The notes: generated by a model not told the origin, from the sequence alone. A DNA stretch of 64,000 bases from Candidatus Planktophila sp. (GCA_030649935.1 JAUSFN010000013.1:23560-87559); one strand, 5' to 3'; shown: positions 1 to 10,253, counted from the stretch's first letter. Numbers and translations are program-made.

Positions 1-169
1 AACTTGATGGGCATCACCCAAGTCTAACTCGATGAATCAGTGGCAGGCTGAGCAATAACTTTCCGAAATCTTTATAGAAACAACATCAAATTCACGCGCT
101 CGCTAGCAAGAATTAGCCCATGGAAGCGAAGTACAGGCCTCAGATTTACAGGACTCAAAAGGGAGAGAG
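1..169. other. Left window edge, no gene recognised
   Basis: The first 27 bases could be the end of a plus-strand frame (...GITQV then stop), but the fragment is too short to identify. The rest holds the ribosome site of the first gene. Confidence 0.4.
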
Positions 170-1312
170 ATGAAGCGAAAAGCCTTAGTAACAGCCGTAT
201 TTGTGAGTTTAATAGTTGTGGCCGGTTTGAGCATCCAAATGAACCGAACCTCCAAAGACACAGGCGCATTAAATGGATCCGATTCCCCTGCCGTCCTGGT
301 GGGAGGTGATTTGCACACATTGACGATTAACAATAGCGAGATGATTATTTCAGGCCACGAGAGCACCGCCATCTCGAACGATTTCGGAAAAAGTTGGACG
401 GCTATTAATGCGCTAGATAACGCCGACATCATGGCATGGGCAACGAGCTCATCAATGGTGCTAGCCGGTGGACACGATGGCTTGTACTCATCGCTACCAA
501 ATGAGAATACATTTGTGAGAACCGATTTTTATAAAAAGCTGAGCGATGTTCATGCACTAGGAGCCTCTGGAGAGTATGTCTATTTAGCTACCCCAGAGTT
601 CGGAGTTTTTGCCTCCTCAGATGGTGGACGTACTTGGGAGGCACGCAATTCTCAGATTGGCAAGGGATTTATGGGAAGCATGTTGGTCGATCCCAAGAAT
701 CCCATGCGAGTTTTAGCTCCCGATATGCAGATGGGTCTTTTGCAGAGTCTTGATGGTGGCACAACCTGGGAAACATTAGGCGGTCCTTTAGGCTCTATGG
801 CTATCGCTTGGAACCCAGCAAACACAAATGAAATCACAGTTATTGGAATGGGCGAGAGTGGAACAACTCTTGATTCAGGTAAGACGTGGCGTGAAATCTC
901 ACTACCTGTTGGGGCAGCGGTCGTGGCTTACTCCCCTGATGGAAACTCCCTCTTCACGGGAGTTTTAACTGAACCACCTTACGCGCAAGTATTCAAGAGC
1001 ACTGATGATGGGGTGAGCTGGTCAACGGAGATAAGTTCTTCATCTACTAATGATTTAGGTCTAGGTGAGGCACACACAGAAGAAACAGATTCACACTCAG
1101 AGGAAGCAATGGAGCCAGATATGCCGGGAATGGATCATTCAAGCCCACAAGTTGACGAAACTGAAGCAGATCGCCCATTGAAAGCAACATTGGGAACATT
1201 CGGAGTTGCAACATCAATCGTTCTTTCTGGAGCGATCATTCTTAGGCGACGAGACAGGAATCAACGAGAGGCAAAAGTCAATGCACGAAAGAATTCTGGT
1301 GAAGTGCGATGA
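170..1312 (+). CDS. Exported BNR/Asp-box beta-propeller protein with metal-binding tail
   Basis: A 380-residue protein with an N-terminal signal anchor (residues 6-22). At least five Asp-box motifs of the form SxDxGxTW lie near residues 69-76, 149-156, 193-200, 233-240 and 277-284, as in sialidase/YCF48-type propellers. A His/Glu/Met-rich stretch follows at 301-325 (including MPGMDH), then a transmembrane helix at about 341-358 and a basic tail. A GGGAGAGAG ribosome site precedes the ATG. The stop overlaps the next start by 4 nt (ATGA), so the two genes are translationally coupled. The acidic His/Met segment and the copA neighbour suggest a role in extracytoplasmic copper handling; no glycosidase activity is claimed, since catalytic residues of sialidases are not evident. 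Exact function unknown. Confidence 0.75.
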   Translation: MKRKALVTAVFVSLIVVAGLSIQMNRTSKDTGALNGSDSPAVLVGGDLHTLTINNSEMIISGHESTAISNDFGKSWTAINALDNADIMAWATSSSMVLAGGHDGLYSSLPNENTFVRTDFYKKLSDVHALGASGEYVYLATPEFGVFASSDGGRTWEARNSQIGKGFMGSMLVDPKNPMRVLAPDMQMGLLQSLDGGTTWETLGGPLGSMAIAWNPANTNEITVIGMGESGTTLDSGKTWREISLPVGAAVVAYSPDGNSLFTGVLTEPPYAQVFKSTDDGVSWSTEISSSSTNDLGLGEAHTEETDSHSEEAMEPDMPGMDHSSPQVDETEADRPLKATLGTFGVATSIVLSGAIILRRRDRNQREAKVNARKNSGEVR

Positions 1313-2703
1313 AAACAATCAATTCAGTAGATGAGATAGAAGACCAAGGAGTCGAACCAAAGGGTTTTGATTTACTTAAATTAAAGCCAATCAAGGCAAT
1401 GATGATGAGCAAGTATTTTCCAAAAATCTTTCAAATCCCAGTAGCCGCAGTATTTGGTCTCATCGGATATGAACTCCTGGCCGGCCCAAGTAGTGCCCAC
1501 GATAATCCAGGCACAGCGCTCATGTGGGTTTTGTGGTGGCCGCTCATACCAATAGTTTTTCTCTTTCTGGGAAGGTTTTGGTGTGCGATCTGCCCTTTTG
1601 CAACGTTATCTGATTTCATACAAAAGTTAGTTGGAGTGAATCGTCCAGTTCCAGTATTTCTAAAAAAATATGGGATTTGGCTCATCGATGCAATGTTTAT
1701 CATAATTACTTGGGCCGACCATGTTTTTGGAATTGTCGCTTCCCCTTGGGGTTCAGGAATTCTTTTGCTTCTCATCACCTTCGCGGTTATTGTTTCAGGG
1801 GCATTCTTTCAACGACGAACCTTCTGTCGTTACCTATGCTTTCTAGGCGGCTTGTCAGGTAACTACGCGCGAACAGGAATGATCGCGCTCCGAGCAAATA
1901 CCGACATCTGCCAAACCTGTGCATCTAAAGCCGCTTGCTTTAACGGGACCGATAAAGCACCAGCCTGTCCCCTCTTTATGTTTCCTCGAACAATGGATTC
2001 AAATGCAAACTGCACGTTGTGCGCAAACTGCATTAAAAACTGTCCAAATGATGCAATCACTCTAACGCTTCGCCCACCTACAAAAGAGCTTTGGTTTATT
2101 CGAAACCCCAAAATTGAAGAGTCATTTCTTGCTATGGCAATTATGGGAATTGTGCTCATTCAAAACATCACAATGCTTGAAATTTGGGAGAAAATCTTAA
2201 ATAGAGTGGAAAGTTTTACTGGGATAACTAATACAGCAGTAATCTTTACCGCTGTATTCGCTATTGGAGTAATGTCTCCCGTTCTACTTCTCTCGCTCAG
2301 TTCGAAAATAGCAGCGCGACGAAATACGGAGAACTGGGTCAAGAATTTCGCGCGCTTTGGTTATGCATTGATTCCTCTAGATATAGCCGGGCATGTTGCG
2401 CATAACCTCTTCCATTTGCTTGCAGAAGGGAAATCTATCTATTACTCAGTGGCATCTATGTTTGGGAGCCAGGCATCGGGTTCAGCCGCACTTGTTGAAA
2501 ATGGTACTATTCAAATTCTGCAGTTTGTTATCCTAGCTTTGGGGTTATGGGGCTCGCTATATACCGCCCACCGAATTACATTACGTCGTTACACTGCAGC
2601 TAAGGTCCGTAAAGCAACTCTTGCTCCATTTGCAATTTTAATTTGTGTACTGACGGCCTTAAATGTTGTGCTATTTCTACTACCTATGGCCCATCGAGTA
2701 TAG
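1309..2703 (+). CDS. Membrane polyferredoxin-like 4Fe-4S protein (NapH/CcoG-like)
   Basis: 464 residues with several membrane helices and cysteine motifs of the NapH/NosR/CcoG electron-transfer families: CAICP (Cys92, Cys95), CRYLC (173, 177), then two ferredoxin-like clusters with Cys 201, 204, 210, 220 and Cys 235, 238, 241, 245. Helices continue to the C-terminus. It overlaps the preceding gene by 4 nt and sits 24 nt before copA, so one operon is likely. CcoG-type proteins reduce copper for oxidase assembly, and NosR/NapH-type proteins pass electrons across the membrane. The copper context favours a redox role in copper handling, but the FMN domain of NosR is absent and the partner cannot be named from sequence. 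Confidence 0.8.
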   Translation: MKTINSVDEIEDQGVEPKGFDLLKLKPIKAMMMSKYFPKIFQIPVAAVFGLIGYELLAGPSSAHDNPGTALMWVLWWPLIPIVFLFLGRFWCAICPFATLSDFIQKLVGVNRPVPVFLKKYGIWLIDAMFIIITWADHVFGIVASPWGSGILLLLITFAVIVSGAFFQRRTFCRYLCFLGGLSGNYARTGMIALRANTDICQTCASKAACFNGTDKAPACPLFMFPRTMDSNANCTLCANCIKNCPNDAITLTLRPPTKELWFIRNPKIEESFLAMAIMGIVLIQNITMLEIWEKILNRVESFTGITNTAVIFTAVFAIGVMSPVLLLSLSSKIAARRNTENWVKNFARFGYALIPLDIAGHVAHNLFHLLAEGKSIYYSVASMFGSQASGSAALVENGTIQILQFVILALGLWGSLYTAHRITLRRYTAAKVRKATLAPFAILICVLTALNVVLFLLPMAHRV

Positions 2704-2727
2704 AATAACGAATCACGAGAGGTAAAT

Positions 2728-5199
2728 ATGAGTGCTTCCGATCTTGCAGTAATCTCAATAAGTGGTGCCCTGCTGCTCTTTATTGCTTGGTTTTTCTTTG
2801 GCCCACGTCGCATCACTCAAACTAAAGAGAGCGAATCAGAACAAAGCATTTTCATAACACTCAAAGGTGGATATTCACCAGACACTATTGAGGCAATTTT
2901 AGGTGTTCCCTTACACATTACATTTGATCGTCAAGAGTCTGGCTCCTGTACTGAAAAGGTTGTCTTTTCAGACTTTGGAATTGTTGCCGATTTACCGGCA
3001 TTTAAACGCACAGTTGTTACTCTAATTCCTGATAAAGAAGGCGCTTTTGATTTTGCTTGTGGAATGAATATGGTGCATGGAAAACTAATAGTAAAATCGG
3101 GGAGAAACTCGGTTTCCGCTGATGTAGAAAATAAACGTTTAGACTCGATTGAAACCCAAGAGTTGGAACTTCCAAAGGATTCGAAAGTTGAAATAAACGA
3201 TAATTCTATCGAAAGATTAACTGAAATTCGCGGGCTCAGGCGCCGAGTACTTGCAGGTTCAATTTTAACATTGCCAATTTTACTAGCTATTACTGGAAAT
3301 GCTATTGGAATTTGGACTCCCACATTTCTCGTCAATCATTGGACACAGTTTATTTTGATTACTCCAGTGATGTTCATTGTTGGGGCACCAATTCACAGAA
3401 TTGGGTGGCTCACTCTCCGCCATCGAACTGCGGAAATGAACACACTTATAACCATTGGAACTAGCGCAGCCTATGCATTTAGCACTTTTGTAACATTTGC
3501 TCCGAACCTATTACCAACGAATATGAGAGACGTTTACTTTGAAGCTGTCGGAGTAATTATTACACTCATTCTTTTGGGTCGTTATTTAGAGGAAAAAGCA
3601 AAAGCTGGGACTGGAGAGGCGATTCGACTTCTGCTAAATCTTCAACCACAAACTGCCAGAGTAATTAGAAATGGCGTTGAAGTCGAGCTTGCTATTGATT
3701 CAGTAGTCGAAGGTGATGAGATCCTTGTGCGGCCAGGAGAGAAAATTCCAGTGGATGGAAAAATTATATCTGGTCACTCATCGGTTGATGAATCCATGGT
3801 TACGGGTGAGTCAATACCAGTTGAAAAAATATTGGGTGACTCCGTTATTGGAGCAACCATTAATGGAACAGGAGCGCTGCATATTCGCGCGACGAGAGTC
3901 GGTTCAAATTCTGTCCTCTCGCAGATAATTGGTCTGGTCCGCGCAGCTCAAGCGTCAAAAGCGCCAATTCAACGATTAGTTGACTCAATTAGTTCAGTGT
4001 TTGTACCTCTCGTGATTGCAATATCTATAGTTGTCTTTGCCATTTGGTATGTGGTTGGCCCTAGGCCAACATTTACTAGCGCTCTGATTGCTGCGGTTTC
4101 CGTATTAATTATTGCCTGCCCTTGCGCCTTAGGGTTAGCGACACCATTATCAGTAATGATTGGAACAGGCAAAGGCGCAACTTCTGGAATTCTCATTAGA
4201 TCTGCTAAAGCACTTGAAACGTCACTGAAAATTTCAGCGATAATTCTCGATAAAACGGGAACAATAACTTATGGGAAGCCGGTTTTGACAGATGTAATCG
4301 TCTTAGACGGATTTAACGAAACTGAAGTTTTATCCCTTGTGGCAAGTGCCGAATTTCAAAGTGAACATCCTCTTTCAACCGCCATTGTCCATGCAGCACG
4401 CGAACGTGGAGTTGCATTTTCAGCGGTAACGGATTTCCAATCTATAACAGGTCAAGGTATACGAACTAAGATTGGAATTGATGAAATCCTGATTGGTAAC
4501 CAATTACTAATGACTTCTAATTCAGTGGAAGTTAAAGAATTGTTAAAATTCTCCGACCAACTTTCGCGAGAAGGTAAGACTGCAATGTTAGTCGCGGTTA
4601 ACGGTATTGCCGCCGGGGTTTTGGGAGTGGCAGATGTGGTTCGGCCGACAAGTTATGCATCAATTGCTGCTTTGCACCGTCTTGGTATTCGAACCCTCAT
4701 GATTACGGGAGATAATCAACTTACCGCAAATTCAATAGGTGCACAGATTGGAATCACTGAAACCGATATTCGAGCACAAGTACTTCCAGCGGGAAAAGTT
4801 GATGCGGTCATTGAGTTACAAAAACTTGGGCTCTCGGTGGCTATGGTCGGTGATGGAATTAATGACGCGCCTGCACTTGCGCAGGCCGATGTCGGCTTCG
4901 CAGTTTCCTCTGGAACTGATGTCGCCATTGAAGCCGCCGACATAACTCTCATGTCTGGTTCGATTCAAGGCGTCGTCACGGCTATAGCGCTGAGTCGAGA
5001 GACAATGAAGAATATTAAGCAGAATCTCTTTTTTGCTCTTATTTATAATGGCATTGGAATTCCAGTGGCTGCGGGAGTTTTTTATCCCTTCTTTGGATTA
5101 AAACTTAGTCCAATGATTGCAGCCGCAGCCATGGCGCTTAGTTCTCTATCAGTGGTACTCAATGCGAATCGACTCCGTGGATGGAAACCTGTGAACTAA
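2728..5199 (+). CDS. copA: Copper-exporting P1B-type ATPase with N-terminal cupredoxin domain
   Basis: 823 residues. The C-terminal two thirds hold the P1B-ATPase signatures: TGES in the actuator domain, CPC metal site in the membrane (Cys464-Pro-Cys466), phosphorylation site DKTGT (Asp508), SEHPLS in the nucleotide domain and GDGIND (708-713). In place of the usual CxxC heavy-metal domain, residues about 30-135 form a cupredoxin-like domain with Cys74, Cys111, Met113, Met115 and His117 as candidate ligands, preceded by a membrane anchor. An AGAGGT ribosome site lies before the ATG. The product should export Cu(I). It ends 4 nt inside the convergent sensor kinase gene. Family assignment is firm; the cupredoxin ligands are inferred from residue spacing. 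Confidence 0.95.
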   Translation: MSASDLAVISISGALLLFIAWFFFGPRRITQTKESESEQSIFITLKGGYSPDTIEAILGVPLHITFDRQESGSCTEKVVFSDFGIVADLPAFKRTVVTLIPDKEGAFDFACGMNMVHGKLIVKSGRNSVSADVENKRLDSIETQELELPKDSKVEINDNSIERLTEIRGLRRRVLAGSILTLPILLAITGNAIGIWTPTFLVNHWTQFILITPVMFIVGAPIHRIGWLTLRHRTAEMNTLITIGTSAAYAFSTFVTFAPNLLPTNMRDVYFEAVGVIITLILLGRYLEEKAKAGTGEAIRLLLNLQPQTARVIRNGVEVELAIDSVVEGDEILVRPGEKIPVDGKIISGHSSVDESMVTGESIPVEKILGDSVIGATINGTGALHIRATRVGSNSVLSQIIGLVRAAQASKAPIQRLVDSISSVFVPLVIAISIVVFAIWYVVGPRPTFTSALIAAVSVLIIACPCALGLATPLSVMIGTGKGATSGILIRSAKALETSLKISAIILDKTGTITYGKPVLTDVIVLDGFNETEVLSLVASAEFQSEHPLSTAIVHAARERGVAFSAVTDFQSITGQGIRTKIGIDEILIGNQLLMTSNSVEVKELLKFSDQLSREGKTAMLVAVNGIAAGVLGVADVVRPTSYASIAALHRLGIRTLMITGDNQLTANSIGAQIGITETDIRAQVLPAGKVDAVIELQKLGLSVAMVGDGINDAPALAQADVGFAVSSGTDVAIEAADITLMSGSIQGVVTAIALSRETMKNIKQNLFFALIYNGIGIPVAAGVFYPFFGLKLSPMIAAAAMALSSLSVVLNANRLRGWKPVN

Positions 5200-6311
5200 G
5201 AGATTAACTGTGTAGGTATCGGCAATGAGAGTGTAAATGTTGAACCTAAATCACGACCTTCGCTCATCCCAGTTAGCTCGCCACCATGGCTCTGGGCAAT
5301 ACTTCGCGCAATTGTTAAACCTAAACCTGATCCAGAGTCACCAGAGTGTCGAGCCGCATCGCCTCGATAGAGGCGATCAAATATATGGGGCAACTGATGT
5401 GCTTCAATTCCCTGCCCAGAATCAACAACGGCAAAATGCACTCGGTCTATTGCTCTTAATACAGTGAGATCAATTTTTCCACCGATTGGAGTGTATCGCA
5501 GGGCATTTTCTAAAAGATTGGATAGTACTTGTCCAATTCTTTGAGGATCAACATATATTTGAGGTAAATCCGGCTCTATTTCCAACTCAAAATTGATTCC
5601 CTTTCGCCCAATTCGTGGATTCCACGCCGCGTATGCCGCCTTGGCTATGTCGCCTGGATTAACTGCACTGCTCATTGTGTTAAGGAGCTTTTCGGAATTT
5701 TGAGTTACTTCGCGAACATCGTGTGAGAGCCTATTGACTCGTTCCAACTGATCACGAATCGTTTTCCAAGTGCGCGCATCAGGCTGTATTACTGCATCTT
5801 CAATGCCATCGACGATAGCGAGAACAGTGGATATCGGTGTTCGCAACTCATGCGCTAAATCACTCAGCAGTCGTGACTGTTCTTCTCTGCTTAACGCCAA
5901 ATCTACTGACATTCCTGCCAAGGCATCAGTTAAGCGATTGAGTTCGGGAATTGAGTTTTCAATGGGTGTTCGAGCATCTAAATCACCTGAAGCCAACATT
6001 TCAGCAAAATCGGTAACTTCCTTTATTGGTTTAACGATTCTCACCATGAAATACCAAGATAATCCACCAGAAATGACTATTGAAGAAAAAGCGGCGATAA
6101 GTAAGGATGCATTAAAAGAACTGATATAGGCCTCCAATATGTGCGTTCGTGCACTTGCCGACACGACACCAGCATCATGAAGGTGCTCATTAAAAATTGA
6201 GGGAGCAACAGCGAGGGCGGTAACTACAAGAATTAAACCGTTGACGATAATAAGAAAAGATTGTCCCACCAACATTTGAGTCATGACGCTCTTCTTTTTA
6301 GAGGTACTCAC
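5196..6311 (-). CDS. Sensor histidine kinase (HAMP, HisKA, HATPase)
   Basis: 371 residues: two membrane helices (about 16-36 and 68-90) flank a short extracellular loop containing two His (NEHLHD). A HAMP linker follows (about 91-145), then the H box DLAHELRTP with phospho-acceptor His154, N box LLENALRY (Asn269), and G boxes DSGQG (297-301) and GSGLGL. The start overlaps the response-regulator stop by 4 nt, so the pair is co-translated. The gene lies between copA and the SHOCT/multicopper-oxidase pair, so a copper or redox signal is a plausible input. The sensed signal itself cannot be read from the sequence. Confidence 0.93.
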   Translation of the reverse strand: MSTSKKKSVMTQMLVGQSFLIIVNGLILVVTALAVAPSIFNEHLHDAGVVSASARTHILEAYISSFNASLLIAAFSSIVISGGLSWYFMVRIVKPIKEVTDFAEMLASGDLDARTPIENSIPELNRLTDALAGMSVDLALSREEQSRLLSDLAHELRTPISTVLAIVDGIEDAVIQPDARTWKTIRDQLERVNRLSHDVREVTQNSEKLLNTMSSAVNPGDIAKAAYAAWNPRIGRKGINFELEIEPDLPQIYVDPQRIGQVLSNLLENALRYTPIGGKIDLTVLRAIDRVHFAVVDSGQGIEAHQLPHIFDRLYRGDAARHSGDSGSGLGLTIARSIAQSHGGELTGMSEGRDLGSTFTLSLPIPTQLIS

Positions 6312-7015
6312 CCTAAATCCATTCCATAACCAACTCCACGAATTGTTCTAACCACAGATTCACTTGCACCTGCATCGGCAAGTTTCTTGCGCAGATGGCC
6401 AATATGTACATCCACGACGTGAATTTCACCATACCATTCGCCTCCCCAGACCGATTCAAGCAGAGTGCGGCGTGAGAAAACAGATTTTGGACTTTCCATC
6501 ATAATTTCAAGTAGATCGAATTCGGTTTTTGTTAAATCGACCATTTGATTTCTACATGTTACGGTACGCGAATTTGAATCAAGTGTAATGTCACCGAAGT
6601 AAATCTCACTGGAAGAAGTTTCCGATGTATTGACCGATCCTTGTGCACGCGGTCTGCGCAGGATTGCCTTGGAGCGAGCAATTAATTCTCGTGGTGAAAC
6701 AGGTTTTACGACATAGTCATCGGCGCCAACTGCAAAGCCAACAATTTTATCTATCTCTTCTTCTCGAGCGGTTAGCATGAGAATATATGCATCTGAAAAA
6801 GTACGTACCTGTCGGCACACTTCAATGCCATCAAATCCTGGCAACATCAAATCCAAAATTATAAGATCAGGTAGCCCTACACGTGCTTTTTCTACGGCAC
6901 TAGGCCCATCTACTGCACTATCAACTAGATAGCCTTCTCGCTCAAAATAACTTATGACGACAGCAGCAAGATCAATTTCATCGTCAACTACCAGAACTCG
7001 TAGGGCATCACTCAC
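6308..7015 (-). CDS. OmpR/PhoB-family response regulator
   Basis: 235 residues. The receiver domain has the acidic pair Asp11-Asp12, phospho-acceptor Asp55 (in LDLMLPG) and conserved Lys104; a winged-helix DNA-binding domain occupies about 135-232. The start is GTG at 7013-7015. Expression is coupled to the downstream kinase by a 4-nt overlap. It probably controls the neighbouring copper genes; direct binding sites were not identified. Confidence 0.93.
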   Translation of the reverse strand: MSDALRVLVVDDEIDLAAVVISYFEREGYLVDSAVDGPSAVEKARVGLPDLIILDLMLPGFDGIEVCRQVRTFSDAYILMLTAREEEIDKIVGFAVGADDYVVKPVSPRELIARSKAILRRPRAQGSVNTSETSSSEIYFGDITLDSNSRTVTCRNQMVDLTKTEFDLLEIMMESPKSVFSRRTLLESVWGGEWYGEIHVVDVHIGHLRKKLADAGASESVVRTIRGVGYGMDLG

Positions 7016-7054
7016 GACCAGCCATCCTCAACTCCACCTATAGTAGAGCTAAGG

Positions 7055-7312
7055 TTACTGGATTTTATCTGAATCTATTGAGTGGCCATCAATTAATCGT
7101 CGAGCTTTAGCGTAATCGCTTGCATCAATTTCACCTGCCGCGAATCGCCGATCCAAAATCTGGCGTGGTGTCTCTTTACTCCCGCTTGTCTTATCTCTTT
7201 GCGTTAGTCGAGTAACAAACCAGATTCCAAGCCCAATAATAATGACCCAGAAAAACCACATGAATACCATCCAACTGCCGTTCATTCCACCTTGATCATA
7301 CCAATCCATCAT
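7055..7312 (-). CDS. Small membrane protein with C-terminal SHOCT domain
   Basis: 85 residues from the chosen ATG at 7310-7312, preceded at a 6-nt spacing by GGAGGT (7319-7324). An upstream in-frame ATG would add 16 residues but lacks such a site. The protein has a Met/Trp/Gly-rich N-terminus (MMDWYDQGGMNGSW), one membrane helix and a short C-terminal SHOCT motif (ILDRRFAAGEIDASDYAKAR). Such proteins are common next to copper-resistance genes in actinobacteria. It lies upstream of the two-component system on the same strand and is divergent from the multicopper oxidase gene. Confidence 0.8.
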   Translation of the reverse strand: MMDWYDQGGMNGSWMVFMWFFWVIIIGLGIWFVTRLTQRDKTSGSKETPRQILDRRFAAGEIDASDYAKARRLIDGHSIDSDKIQ

Positions 7313-7464
7313 TTTGATACCTCCATTGCGTTGTGATTGAAGAGTACGCTTTGAAAGCATAGAAATACCCTTATAAATCCTAAAGATTGAGTAAAGAATT
7401 TTTCTTTATCGAAACTTTACAAAGAATTCGCCCTTCCTTTGAGAGTTTTGGGAAGAATGTCCTT

Positions 7465-8973
7465 ATGAATCAAATTAGCAGAAGAGCCCTTCTCACTGGA
7501 ATTGTTGGCGCCGGACTAGCCACTGGCCTTGCTAGTTGTGGCGTCGGTGATACTAAAAAATATTTGGGAGCATCCTCAATTCAATTTAGAGAAGACGCGC
7601 TCATCAAAAGCGGAAAAGTCAATGCATTTGACTTAACGGCACAACTAAATGAAATTGACCTTGGTGGTGTAAAGGCTAAAACATGGACGTATGGGGATTC
7701 ATTTCCTGGCAAAATAATTAGAGCCAATGTAGGCGATCGCATTACAGTAAATTTTAATAACAAGCTTCCGAAACCTACAAGTGTCCACTGGCACGGACTG
7801 GCCATTCGAAATGATATGGATGGCGTCCCGGGTGTAACAACGCCAGAGGTAGCGCCTGATGGAAAATTCAAATTCGACTTCACACTTCCCGATTCAGGAA
7901 CATATTGGTTTCATCCTCATAGTGGTTCTCAATTAGATAGAGGGTTATATGCCCCCCTCATCATCGATGACCCAAATGAAAAGGTGACTTACGATCAAGA
8001 GTGGATTGTGATTTTAGATGACTGGAGTGATGGAGTTGGGAAAAGCCCTGACGAAATTCTTGCAGCTCTCTTAGATGGTTCTGGAAATTCCTCAGGTATG
8101 GGTGGTATGGGTGGTATGGGTGGTATGGGTGGTATGGGTGGTATGGGTGGTATGGGTGGTATGGACCATGCTGGTGGAATGGATTCTGGCGATGTTACTT
8201 ATCCCTTGTATTTAATCAATGGAAGACCAATAAATGATCCAGAGGTCTTTGCATCTAAACCCGGGCAACGTATTCGAATTCGAATAATTAACGCCGCCGC
8301 CGATACTATTTTTAACGTTGCGATCTCCCAACACTCCATGACCGTAACTCATACCGATGGTTTTCCTGTAAAGAGTTACCCAACTGCCTCACTTCAACTC
8401 GGCATGGGAGAGCGTTATGACGTAATAGTTACGATGGGAAGTGGAGTATTTGCTTTTGTCGCCGATGCCGTTGGTAAATCAGCTATTGCCAGAGCGCTCA
8501 TTCGAACAAGTAGTGGCGCCGCCCCTGCACAACTATTTAAGCCTGCCGAACTAAATTCAAAGCCACTGACCTCCGATGTGTTACAGGCTAGCGAGCAAGC
8601 AAAACTTCCATTTAAAAAACCTGATCGAACGCAGGATCTAATATTAAGCGGAAGTATGAAACCTTATAAATGGAGCATAAACGGTCGCACCTATGACAAA
8701 ACGGAGGCTTTAGTAGTTCGGCTTAATGAAATGGGAACTCTAAAGATTAGAAATCGAACTATGATGGCGCATCCCATGCATGTACACGGCCATACTTTCC
8801 AATTAGGTTCGGCCGGTGGCAATGGTGCGCGAAAAGACACGGTTTTGATTCCACCCATGGGAGGGATCAACGTCGATTTTGCCGCAACTAATCCGGGCAC
8901 GTGGATGATTCACTGCCACAACGCCTATCACGCTGAGGCAGGAATGATGACGCGATTGGAATATATCGCCTAA
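7465..8973 (+). CDS. Tat-exported multicopper oxidase (lipoprotein-type signal)
   Basis: 502 residues from ATG 7465, chosen because it places a twin-arginine signal (SRRALLTG, residues 5-12) and a lipobox-like LASC with Cys25 at the N-terminus. Copper ligand motifs are HWHGLA and WFHPHSG in the first cupredoxin domain and HPMHVHGHTF and HCHNAYHAEAGMM (from residue 483) in the last, so T1, T2 and T3 sites look intact. A tandem Gly-Met-Gly insert at about residues 211-240 resembles the Met-rich copper-binding loops of CueO/CopA-type cuprous oxidases. It likely oxidises Cu(I) outside the membrane. A relic of the same C-terminus lies after the following gene. Confidence 0.92.
   Translation: MNQISRRALLTGIVGAGLATGLASCGVGDTKKYLGASSIQFREDALIKSGKVNAFDLTAQLNEIDLGGVKAKTWTYGDSFPGKIIRANVGDRITVNFNNKLPKPTSVHWHGLAIRNDMDGVPGVTTPEVAPDGKFKFDFTLPDSGTYWFHPHSGSQLDRGLYAPLIIDDPNEKVTYDQEWIVILDDWSDGVGKSPDEILAALLDGSGNSSGMGGMGGMGGMGGMGGMGGMGGMDHAGGMDSGDVTYPLYLINGRPINDPEVFASKPGQRIRIRIINAAADTIFNVAISQHSMTVTHTDGFPVKSYPTASLQLGMGERYDVIVTMGSGVFAFVADAVGKSAIARALIRTSSGAAPAQLFKPAELNSKPLTSDVLQASEQAKLPFKKPDRTQDLILSGSMKPYKWSINGRTYDKTEALVVRLNEMGTLKIRNRTMMAHPMHVHGHTFQLGSAGGNGARKDTVLIPPMGGINVDFAATNPGTWMIHCHNAYHAEAGMMTRLEYIA
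8098..8162 (+). repeat. In-frame 9-bp tandem repeat (GGTATGGGT) in the oxidase gene
   Basis: About seven near-identical copies of GGTATGGGT encode Gly-Met-Gly units in the Met-rich loop of the multicopper oxidase. The copies are identical at codon level, so the tract can change length by slippage without breaking the frame. Confidence 0.85.
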
Positions 8974-9056
8974 GTTGAAGTTCTAACCAATGATTATAAG
9001 TGTTGCGAGTCCAACCATTATTTCACATTCTCCGAGGAATCTTGGATAATAAGCGC

Positions 9057-9791
9057 ATGACTTATGAACTCCGTAATCTTTCAGGCTCGATCGTTGTGAT
9101 CACTGGTGCAACTGCAGGAATGGGCGCAGCAACTGCAAGAGAACTCGTCGAGCAGGGTGCAAAAGTAGTCCTTAATGCTCGTAATAAAGAACGCTTGCAA
9201 GAGTTCGTTAATGAGCTTGGCACAGATAATGCAACTTACGTTGCCGGAGATTGTTCAGATCCTGAAATTTCGCGGGCGATTGCTATGAAGGCAATCGATA
9301 CCTTCGGTACCATTAATGCCATCGTCGCAAACGCAGGTATTGGTATGTATGGATCAATTTTGGACCACAGCGATGATGAAGTAATTCGAATGATGCGCAC
9401 TAATTACGAAGGTACGGTGCACGTTATTCGTGCAACGCTACCAACCATGATCGCTAAAGGAGTTGGCGATGTCATTATAGTTTCCTCCGTGGCTGGTTTT
9501 CGTGGCGGCGGCGATGAAGCTATTTATGCCGGAACTAAACATGCACAGGTTGGTTTGGCAGGCAGTTTAGATCGTGAACTCCGTGAAAAAGGCGTGCGTG
9601 TTGCCCTAGTTTGCCCCGCAGGAACAGAGACTGAATTTGCACTTGGTGCTGGGCGAACTGCAGGTGAACCACAACTGGCGACTTATCTACGACCAGAGGA
9701 CATCGCATTCCAAATTGTTCAGATTATGCGCCAACCTCTATCAGTGCGTACGCATATTTGGACGCTCTGGTCAATGCAGCAACAGTCTTAA
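9057..9791 (+). CDS. Short-chain dehydrogenase/reductase (SDR)
   Basis: 244 residues. Classical SDR features: cofactor motif TGATAGMG (16-23), NAG in VANAGIG, catalytic Ser144 (in VSSVAG) and Tyr157-x3-Lys161 (YAGTK). The ATG at 9057 is preceded at exactly 6 nt by GATAAT (9045-9050), which predicts a leaderless transcript. The substrate is unknown. It is inserted between the multicopper oxidase gene and a fragment of another oxidase, so its link to copper may be positional only. Confidence 0.88.
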   Translation: MTYELRNLSGSIVVITGATAGMGAATARELVEQGAKVVLNARNKERLQEFVNELGTDNATYVAGDCSDPEISRAIAMKAIDTFGTINAIVANAGIGMYGSILDHSDDEVIRMMRTNYEGTVHVIRATLPTMIAKGVGDVIIVSSVAGFRGGGDEAIYAGTKHAQVGLAGSLDRELREKGVRVALVCPAGTETEFALGAGRTAGEPQLATYLRPEDIAFQIVQIMRQPLSVRTHIWTLWSMQQQS

Positions 9792-9817
9792 TGAACATGT
9801 AAATTATTTTGCTTCTC

Positions 9818-9877
9818 TGTCATAACGTTTACCATGCTGAGGCAGGTATGCTGACGCGTTTAAAGTACTTCATTTAA
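9818..9877 (+). pseudogene. C-terminal relic of a second multicopper oxidase
   Basis: Reading in frame from 9818 gives CHNVYHAEAGMLTRLKYFI and a stop. This matches the last residues of the intact oxidase at 7465-8973 (CHNAYHAEAGMMTRLEYIA). Nothing upstream of 9818 continues the similarity, so only about 19 codons of a second oxidase gene remain. It implies an older duplication, or replacement of an oxidase gene, with loss of the rest. Confidence 0.85.
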
Positions 9878-9970
9878 AAAACTGAGTGTTCTCTTCCAAG
9901 CAAGCTCTGCCGCTTTCGAGTCATAAACAGATTCGCTGCCCCATTTTCGAGATTCCCCACTTCCTAACCG

Positions 9971-10159
9971 TTAATTTCTTTGTTTAGAGGGACATAATGC
10001 ATCAGAATATGAACAAAATACGCAACAATCACCTGAGAGAGGTTTTAAAATCTCTTGGCATTTGGTGCAGGTATAGAAAAACTGGCAGGCATCAACCGGC
10101 ATTATTTCGCTTTTCTTATGACCGCACTTAGGACAAGAAATAGTGGCTTCGAGAATCAT
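9971..10159 (-). CDS. GDCCVxC-motif zinc-ribbon small protein
   Basis: 62 residues. An N-terminal CPKCGH pair and CTKC form a zinc-ribbon-like module, followed by GDCCVFCSY, the signature of the 'GDCCVxC domain-containing (seleno)protein' family often found with heavy-metal genes. Here both family positions are Cys, with no UGA codon in the motif. The C-terminal tail (SDALCPSKQ) departs from the usual CPPIQ ending as I remember it. It follows the copper cluster and may be a metal-binding accessory protein; function unknown. Confidence 0.75.
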   Translation of the reverse strand: MILEATISCPKCGHKKSEIMPVDACQFFYTCTKCQEILKPLSGDCCVFCSYSDALCPSKQRN

Positions 10160-10253
10160 TTTAGTTAACGCCGAAGAAATGGCAATTGCACCCGTATTGA
10201 GTATTGGGTAAAACCTGTTCGGAACCTCGACTGGTTACTATGTTCATTAACTT

